Shown in pieces: positions 57,578 through 64,000 of a stretch of DNA of 64,000 bases (position 1 is its first letter; each line of letters starts with the position of its first letter). The stretch lies in contig JAPQWV010000005.1 of the NCBI GenBank assembly GCA_027422505.1, forward strand, positions 6,329,501-6,393,500, read 5' to 3'. Both the position numbers and the translations under genes were made by a program. The notes below the pieces were generated by a model. That model made no database searches and had not been told where the DNA came from. It saw nothing but the letters and a program-made list of their open reading frames with translations. This stretch comes from Craterostigma plantagineum (taxonomy: Eukaryota > Streptophyta > Magnoliopsida > Lamiales > Linderniaceae).

Positions 57578-58421
57578 TAGAGCTGTTAAAACGTAGCCCG
57601 CCATTGGCGGGCGGTCGCGGGCAAGCCCGCCTACGGGCGGGCCGGGTAATGAAGGTCCGCCCCGCCTGCAGGCGGATAATGGGCCTGGCATTTTTAAAAG
57701 GGATATATTATGTTTCAGGCCCAAAAAATATTTTAAAGTAGGTTTCAGACCCTTTCAGAAAAAAATATTAGTTCAAATGACCTAATTTTCGTAAAATTTA
57801 GAGATAAGGACCTAAAGTTACACAAGTCTTACTTCAGAGCAACGAAGTGTTACTGAGGAACAATGAAGTGTTACTGAGGAACAATGAAGTGTTGTTGCAG
57901 AACAACGAAGCGTACTGACGAACAATGAAGTGTTACTGCAGAACAATGAAGTGTTACTGCAGAACAATGAAATGTTACTGCAGAAATCGGGTCCTTAAAA
58001 CTAAATATTTTTCTGACAGGGCCTGAAACTGAAAGAAAAATAATGACAAGGGCCTGAAACGAAATTTGCCCTTTTAAAAAATAAAAATAGAAGAAAAATA
58101 ATAAAAATAGTAAAACATAATAAAAAATATGAAAATAAAAAAAATGAAGAATTCAAGTTGGAAAATATATCTAATTTAATCAACTTCTTTAATGTTAATT
58201 TATTTATGTTATTGAAGTACAAATTGTAGCTCAAAAAACATAAAAATCAATATAGTTTATTTATAAAACTTATTATTTAATATAATACATATTATTTTAT
58301 TTTTTGGCGGGCCTGTCCGTGGCCCGCCGGGCCGACCCCGACAAAGCCCGTAGCTCACGCAGCAACTTTGGCAGGACGGAGCAGGCTGGCTCACGGGCTG
58401 CAGGCCCGTTTTACACCACTA
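57578..58421. mobile_element. hAT-like MITE, GGCGGGCC subtype 2, with nested MITE
   Basis: Termini TAGAGCTGTTAAAACG and inverted TAGTGGTGTAAAACG. Duplications CCCATAAG and TCCATAAG match at 7 of 8. 'GGCGGGCC'/'GGCCCGCC' words are at both ends. The core after 58075 matches the core of the element at 5951 in inverted orientation. A second MITE (57700-58071) has inserted inside. Confidence 0.85.
57700..58071. mobile_element. TTTCAGGCCC MITE with 24-base minisatellite, copy 1
   Basis: Inverted ends 'GGGATATATTATGTTTCAGG' and 'GGGCAAATTTCGTTTCAGG' are flanked by TTTTAAAA (57692-57699, 58072-58079). Inside, about seven 24-base units ('aacaatgaagtgttactgcag') run from 57838 to 57985. Copy 2 lies at 59417 in opposite orientation. 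Confidence 0.8.
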
Positions 58422-58742
58422 TCCATAAGGGTAAGTTGTTCCTATATGAAAGGCTTGTTCGGCTCCGTCTAAGTTCTGTCTAAATCGAATTTGAACTTCC
58501 ATCAAGACCGTTTTGGGCTATTTTTATACGGTGTCCAAAATAATATTTGAAAAAAAATATAAATTATACAGCATTTGAAATTAATTCATTAAGAATTTTT
58601 TTTATTAAGCATAAGTATAGAATAAAATGTGCATCAAGTACTATTATTAATTAAAATACACATAATTGAGTTATTTCCGAAATCATACATATTAAATCAT
58701 TTGCCAGCCATGGTATCTCTCTCAATTCATCATCATCTTCTT

Positions 58743-59149
58743 CTACTCCCAATCATGCCTCTTCTTTTCAAAATTATAAATGCCATCTTTTCTTGCACTC
58801 CACAAGCACCTTTCAACCCCATCAATGTACTTGCAGTCTATGAAGCCATGATCTGAAGTAAAAATGTCGAACACCTTTTCCTTCGAGCCCAATAGAAATG
58901 ACAGAAAAACAGAGTTCGATTGAAGGGACTATTGCAGAAATCCCAAGTAAAAATATCGTCGACTTTTAGCAAGCGATATTTGAGGTCCGAGTTTTTAGAC
59001 TGACACCGTATGCCCAACGGTTGAGAGCCCCGAGGGAGGCTATTCTTTACCTCGATACGATAACGCTCAGTGATGCAAAAGCAGAACGTCTGAGGCACGA
59101 TGGCCGCGAAGATGAAGAGGAGGAGGACGATAAATGTTTGGGTGGTCAT
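58743..59149 (-). CDS. S-protein homologue (plant self-incompatibility S1 family), one frameshift
   Basis: Begins with a clear signal peptide ('MTTQTFIVLLLFIFAAI'...). It continues with 'YRIEVKNSLPRGSQPLGIRC', 'KSDLKYRLL'-like 'NSDLKYRLLKVDDIFTWDFC', 'RTLFFCHFYW', then after a one-base loss 'VFDIFTSDHGFIDCKY' and 'ERCLWSARKDGIYNF'. The family's spaced cysteines and aromatic residues are present. The family is secreted and includes poppy PrsS and many uncharacterised reproductive or stress proteins. The shift sits at a three-C run (58888-58890, plus strand), and one added base would give about 135 residues, the usual size. Single exon, typical of the family. Confidence 0.8.
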
Positions 59150-59416
59150 GGGAAGTTTATGTTATTACAAAAAACTTTGATGGTTGGTATGGGATATTTT
59201 GGATTATCCTTTTTTATATATAGTTGAGGACATGTTATGTTTGTGTGTTGTGTGTATTGATTGTAGAAATATTGTGTTGACTTTTTTCTTTTATAATTTG
59301 CTTATTTGGGTAATTTTTTAATGCGTGAGATATGATTATTTGTAATTTGAATTTAGGTTGGCAATGAGGAGTGGCATATGCTAATCTTTGATTCCCACAC
59401 TCCAATTTTTTAAAAA
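59150..59416. other. SPH upstream region
   Basis: AT-rich promoter side of the minus-strand SPH gene; nothing else seen. Confidence 0.35.
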
Positions 59417-59832
59417 GGGGGCAGTTTACAATTCAGGGCCCCTCATAAGTTTCATTTAGGTTTCACGTCCTTGTCAGAAAATTCATAGTTTTAAGGTTCC
59501 GATTTCTGCAGCACCACTTAATTGTTCTGCATTACCACTTAATTGTTCTGCAGTACCACTTCATTATTCTGCAGCACCGCTTCATTGTTCAGCGGTACCA
59601 CTTAATTGTTTTTCTGATACCACTTCATTGTTATGCAGTACCACTTCATTGTTCTGCAATAACACAAAACGATCATCCGATACCAGTTCATATACACTTT
59701 ATAACACTTGCGTAATTTTAGGTCCTTATCTCTAAATTATATAAAAATTGGGTCCTTAAAAATACGAATTTTCTGATAGGGGTCTGAAACCTATTTTAAA
59801 ACATCTGTTGGGGTCTGAAACGTAATTACACC
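59417..59832. mobile_element. TTTCAGGCCC MITE with 24-base minisatellite, copy 2
   Basis: Ends 'GGGGCAGTTTACAATTCAGG' and inverted 'GGTGTAATTACGTTTCAG'. Flanks TTTTAAAAA and TTTTAATAA (8 of 9). The minisatellite 'accacttcattgttctgcag' (59515-59665) is the reverse complement of that in copy 1, more diverged. Confidence 0.75.
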
Positions 59833-59866
59833 TTTTAATAAAAATAGTAGGGAAATAAATTAAAAG

Positions 59867-60824
59867 TAGGGGTGGGATCGGGTCGGGTATATCGGGTTTC
59901 GGGTTTTTCGGGTCGGGTACCCGAAAAAATCGGGTAGTGAAAAACAAACCCGAACCCAACCCGATCAATGTTCGGGTACCCGGCAATCGGGTACCCGAAA
60001 CCCGTCGGGTACCCACGGGTCGGGTCGGGTTTTTTGATTTTTTTTTTTTACGTTTTACTATATTTAAATTAAATTAAATTCCTTCAATTTCACTTCAACA
60101 ATAAAATTAAGTTCAACACGCTATCAACAACAAATAAATTAAACAACATCAACAATAGAATAAATTAAACACCATCAAATTTCCAATCAACATCAACAAT
60201 AAATTGAAATTCGATCATTGTTCTAAGTATCAAATACATGTTAAAATTCGAAATTTAAATGGAAAATCAACACACAAATTTGGACACCCATGATTTTAGA
60301 CATGTATAGAATGTTAATAAATACCTAAATTCATCTTTTGAAACCTAAAAATCGAAAAAATAGCAACAAAACTAGAAAATTAGGGTTCATAGAATTTTAT
60401 ACCGTTTTTGGACGAATTTGGGGGCTAACACGAGCGATTGGCGGACGATGATGGTGGTCGGCTTTGATGGCGGCCGGTGGGTGGTGGTCGGCTGGTTGAT
60501 GACGTGAGGGAGGTGGTGAGGTGACGAGCTCGACTGCTCGAGCTTCTTCTTATGCTCTCTGTCTTATTTTTCCAAGTCCAAACACAATTCTTTTGGCTTT
60601 AACTTTTTTTATTTAATCTGATTATTGGGCTGGGCTCTTCTATTGGGCCGAACTTTAATTTTATTTTATTGTGCCGAATCGGGTACCCGATCGGGTAGTT
60701 CGGGTAGCTCAAAGCTACCCGAAACCCGATACCCGATTGATACCCAATTTTTTGTAAAGTTCGAGTAAAAACCCGATCGGGTCGGGTCGGGTACCCGAAA
60801 CCCGAACCCGATTGCACACCCCTA
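59867..60824. mobile_element. hAT-like MITE, GGGTACCCG subtype 2
   Basis: The perfect duplication ATTAAAAG (59859-59866, 60825-60832). Termini TAGGGGTGGGATCGGG and inverted TAGGGGTGTGCAATCGGG. 'CGGGTACCCG' and 'GGGTCGGGT' words are at both ends. The 0.7 kb core includes a GC-rich 'gatggtggtcggc' patch near 60440-60520. Confidence 0.9.
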
Positions 60825-61014
60825 ATTAAAAGAGAAAAGTCAAACTAGTTTTTATGTTTGGTTAATGGAGAAATAAATTAGGAGAAAAAAAAAAGCAATT
60901 TCTACGAAAGCAAAAAAGAATAAATCTCTGATGAGCTGGCAAAGATTATCTGCATGATTTTTTCGCTTAGTCAGCTAGTCGCCATGGTCAGTTGTCCTTT
61001 CGAACAATCCAATC

Positions 61015-61287
61015 GTTTATAAGTGATATTTTCACCTGAAATAAGTTTATAAGACACATATTGCATTTAAGTTTTTTTATGTATTTTATTTTCAATATAT
61101 ATATATTTTTTTTAAAAGTAACAAATATCATTAATTTTTTTCCCAAATATCTGTAATAAATGTGCTGGATAGGTATAAAACCTATCAATTTTATCATTAA
61201 TTTATCTCAACCTTAGTTCTTATTTTACCCTTAGTAGTAACTCCTCAATGTTTAGTTTACTTAAATCATAACCTCACATATCATTTT
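61015..61287. repeat. AT-rich dispersed repeat, copy B
   Basis: Aligns with 365-620; see that entry. It is interrupted or ended by the MULE-type element starting at 61288. Confidence 0.6.
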
Positions 61288-61494
61288 GGGGATTACTATT
61301 TACCGCCCCCTTTTTACTTGTTACCGCCCCCTAAAGGGCTGAAAAAAGACGATTTTGCCCTTATGCTATTTAAATTAATTTAAAAAGAGAAAATTATAAT
61401 AAAAAAAGAAAAAACGGCCTATTTTCACGACTGGTAAGCCAAATTAACGTAAAACATTGTTCGAATTTCAACTCGACCGAAAGAAAAAAAAAAA

Positions 61495-61720
61495 AATTTG
61501 ACCGAAATATATTTTCGGTTGCTACAGTACCGACCGAAAATTGATTTCGGTCTGTACTGTAACGACCGAAATTTGATTTCGGTCATTACTGTATGGACCG
61601 AAATCAAGATTCGGTTCTTACAGTGGTGACCGAAATCAGATTTCGGTCAATACTGTATGGACCGAAATCAATTTTCGGTCGTCACTGTAACGACCGAAAA
61701 TTGATTTCGGTCGAATTTTT
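61495..61720. repeat. Left palindrome array of M3
   Basis: Six to seven units of about 32 bases: 'GACCGAAATTTGATTTCGGTC'-type palindromes separated by 'agtactgta' or 'actgtaac' spacers. Confidence 0.88.
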
Positions 61721-61732
61721 TTTTTTTTGATT

Positions 61733-62040
61733 ATTTATTGATATTATTTATTTGGATTATTTATTTGTATATTTTGCTTTGGATTATTTATTTGTGTTAT
61801 TTATTTGTATATTTTGCTTTGGATTATTTGTTTGTATTATTTATTTGTATATTTTATTTGGATTATTTATTTTTATTATTTATTTGGATTATTTATTTGT
61901 ATATTTTATTTGGATTATTTATTTGTATTATTTATTTGGATTATTTATTTATATTATTTATTTGTGTGTCATTCGAGTACTTTTATTTGGATTATTTATT
62001 TTTATTATTTATTTGAATTATTTATTTGTATATTTTTATT
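61733..62040. repeat. ATTTATTTGGATT minisatellite
   Basis: Degenerate units of 'attatttatttggatt', 'tttgtatatttt' repeat about 20 times. Open frames of F, I, Y, L, W here are artefacts. Confidence 0.9.
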
Positions 62041-62130
62041 CGAAACGGAATAAATATGCGAAAAAATATTTAAAACATATATAAAATCCGTCCGATACAA
62101 TAAAAGATAAAAAAAACAATAGCAACAGCG

Positions 62131-63507
62131 TCAAGGGGCCTGGCGCCACCGGTCGTTGATGTCATTCAGCCTGTCTAGGTACTCGTCCGTACGCGTCGTA
62201 TCACCACGAAGCATACTGGCTAGCATGTCCGAAGTCAAGCTGTACATCGTGCTGTACCACTGCACATAGCAATAATACGTACGATTACACATATAAATAT
62301 ATAAAAAATCGACATAAGATTTAATTACGTACGTAGTCGGCGTGGCTGCGCGGGGGTATGCATGCCGATGAGGAGACCGGCTCCGTCGAAAGCAGGCGAG
62401 GATGAGAATGCATCTCATACCAGTCCATGTACCCTCTAACGGTTTCACCAAGGTATTGCGCGGTGGCACGCTTGAGGTAAGAGAGGTTGAGGATGGAGGC
62501 GTACGGGAATAATCTCCAGGCATGTTCTGCTGCATCGACAGAATGATGCACCTTATACCTCGTCGGGTCTGCTGGCATGACCGCCTTCCGTGGCGGATTC
62601 ATCGGCGGCGGGATGACCTGCACGTACCCCAACTGGCGCAACACTCTCGAGGGCGAGTAGGGCTCAACGATGTCGCGATATATAACCCATCCCATGAAAA
62701 TCGTCCTCAGCTGCTGCGACATTGGATCGGGACCGTACGGCAGCCAAGCAACCTGAAAACATTTTAAAAATTGTATATCATCCCACGAAAGTATAGACTT
62801 AAATTGTTAAGATACCTCGCTTGCAGACATGACATCTATCTGACGGCGGATAGCAATCAAGCGGTGGACCGTCCGCTCTGGAGGACATACAGACCACATG
62901 TGTGATCGTGCCTCGCCAGGCTCAACATGATGGGGGAGACGTTGTGGGCGGAAGCATGGGAAGTACTCGTAGATCCACGCCTGCAGTAACGAGAGGCACC
63001 CAGCTAATCCCCTCGCATCCGCCCTGCTTGCTATGCCAAGCCGGCGATAAAGGTAAGCGAGAACGGCCGAACCCCACGAGTAACCACTGGCAGAGGGCAA
63101 CGACCGGTAGAACTCGTGCATGATGTCCGGCTTCACCCGGCTCCCGCTACCGTCGACGAACAGCGTCGACCCTGCACCCTCCACGAATCGTCATCCGTGA
63201 CCCTGGAGCGCTTGCTCCCTATTTCATTTTTCACGAATAACGCAAAAATAAATTTAATTTCTTTTACGTATTTTTAAGACACGACATCGCATGTCAGTTT
63301 ATAGAGGAGAATGGAATTACCTGAGGAGGCCGGTGGCAGATCGTCGCCGGATGACTCAAACGATGCTCCATCATCCGGCACACCATGATCCGCATGCGGA
63401 TCGTAATCCGCATATACGGACTGCGAAGCAGCTGCTCGCTTTCGCCTCTCCTCCAACGGGGGGGGTCTACTGCTTCCTCCGGGTAGGGTCTTTCCACCCA
63501 CGGTCTG
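62131..63507 (-). pseudogene. PMD (MAIN-like) gene, C-terminal half with preserved exon structure
   Basis: Four exons can be joined with GT..AG borders in frame: about 63320-63507, 62816-63171, 62333-62752 and 62131-62259. Landmarks are 'GYSWGSAVLAYLYRRLG', 'CLSLLQAWIYEYFPCFRP', 'MGWVIYRDIVEPYSP', 'RVLRQLGYVQVIP', 'DWYEMHSHPRLLS' and the end 'DINDRWRQAP'. This is the C-terminal half of the plant mobile domain family. The first exon has an AG acceptor (63508 on) but no upstream exon; the palindrome array starts about 25 bases beyond. So the N-terminal half is missing even though the remaining frame is undamaged. A truncated protein could in principle be made from an internal start. Confidence 0.75.
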
Positions 63508-63537
63508 TAATTAAATTTTTTTTAAAAAAAAAAAGAA

Positions 63538-63912
63538 AATTTAATGACCGAAAATTAATTTCGGTCAGTACTGGTACCGACCGAAAATTAATTTCGGTCA
63601 GTACTGGTACCGACCGAAATTTAATTTCGGTCAGTACTGGTACCGACCGAAATCACATTTCGGTCAGTACTGGTACCGACCGAAATCAAATTTCGGTCAG
63701 TACAGTGCCGACCGAAATTTAATTTCGGTCAGCACAGTACTGACCGAAACATGATTTCGGTCAGCACTGTACCGACCGAAACATAATTTCGGTCGGTACC
63801 AGTACTGACCGAAACATGATTTCGGTCAGTACCAGTAGTGACCGAAATTTACTGACCGAAATTATCTTTCGGTCAGTACTGGTACCGACCGAAATTTGAT
63901 TTCGGTCAGTTT
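63538..63912. repeat. Right palindrome array of M3
   Basis: About eleven units of some 32 bases built on 'GACCGAAA..ATTTCGGTC' with 'AGTACTGGTACC' spacers, inverted relative to the left array. The array is longer than the left one (about seven units). Confidence 0.9.
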
Positions 63913-64000
63913 TTTTTTATTTTTTTTATTTTTTTTTTCGCCGAACGGAAATACAGTTTAATTGAGACGAAATTCGAACGATGTTTTACGTTAATTTGGC

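Larger units (their letters stand above)
61288..64000. mobile_element. MULE-type element carrying a PMD gene (element M3), right end outside window
   Basis: The left end 'ATTACTATTTACCGCCCC' with 'CCTAAAGGGCTG' and 'ACGATTTTGCCCTTATG' is the same as in element M2. The left inner TIR 'GCCAAATTAACGTAAAACAT' (61438 on) is repeated inverted at the window edge (63980-64000), so about 140 more bases are expected beyond it. Arrays of 'GACCGAAAT..ATTTCGGTC' palindromes line both TIRs. A PMD gene lies between them on the minus strand; no transposase is present. Confidence 0.85.

Noticed and set aside
61738..62084. Hydrophobic open frames in three phases resembling membrane proteins
   Set aside because: They are translations of an ATTTATTTGGATT minisatellite.
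61495..63912. CRISPR-like look of the GACCGAAAT arrays
   Set aside because: Units are palindromes with near-identical short spacers inside transposon TIRs in a plant genome. There are no unique spacers and no cas genes.

Overview
This window is nuclear DNA of a flowering plant, very probably a eudicot and possibly an asterid. The evidence is a plant-type mobile-element load (Athila-like Ty3/gypsy, Ty1/copia, Tekay-like LTRs, an L1-type LINE with a plant gag-like ORF1, MULEs, hAT-like and Harbinger-like MITEs, TRIMs) together with a few plant-specific genes containing introns with GT..AG borders. No prokaryotic operons, CRISPR arrays or phage genes are present. Roughly four fifths of the sequence can be assigned to mobile DNA.

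Layout. 1-5550: two dispersed repeats, then a Mutator-like element (MULE) whose terminal inverted repeats carry arrays of small palindromes; inside are a deleted MuDR-type transposase and a broken plant mobile domain (PMD) gene. 5951-7474: a hAT-like MITE and a decayed RPA-like (OB-fold) gene piece. 7496-23501: a gag-only Ty1/copia element (TSD GTAAG) whose left LTR is split by a complete 12.3 kb Athila-like Ty3/gypsy element (TSD CTTAG). 23507-26786: a TIR element with tRNA-like boxes, a possible stray first exon, an LTR remnant and a hAT-like MITE. 27581-28749: an F-box/kelch gene with frameshifts. 30380-35890: LTR remnant, half a MITE, a truncated copia element, and a Cassandra-like 5S-derived sequence. 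36384-41555: a GGGGACGGGG-type element interrupted by a full-length but frameshifted LINE.

41560-43972: a C-terminal fragment of a host gene and then an apparently intact two-exon gene of the At1g01500-like family. 44416-50059: a Harbinger-like MITE, another TIR element, and a foldback MULE-type element containing a 3.05 kb solo LTR (TSD GGCTG). 50151-52387: a Pack-MULE carrying kinase and TraB-domain fragments. 52455-53778: a hAT-like MITE and a complete 280 bp TRIM. 55120-55850: a heavy-metal-associated isoprenylated protein (HIPP) gene. 56877-60824: three hAT-like MITEs and two copies of a minisatellite-bearing MITE around a secreted S-protein-homologue (SPH) gene. 61288-64000: a second PMD-bearing MULE-type element that runs off the window.

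The host genes look independent of one another and form no functional cluster. The most unusual theme is a group of MULE-type elements whose long inverted repeats consist of arrays of short palindromes, and which carry PMD gene pieces. Three host genes (HIPP, SPH, F-box/kelch) are broken only by single-base shifts in short homopolymer runs, so some of their 'pseudogene' features may be sequence errors.
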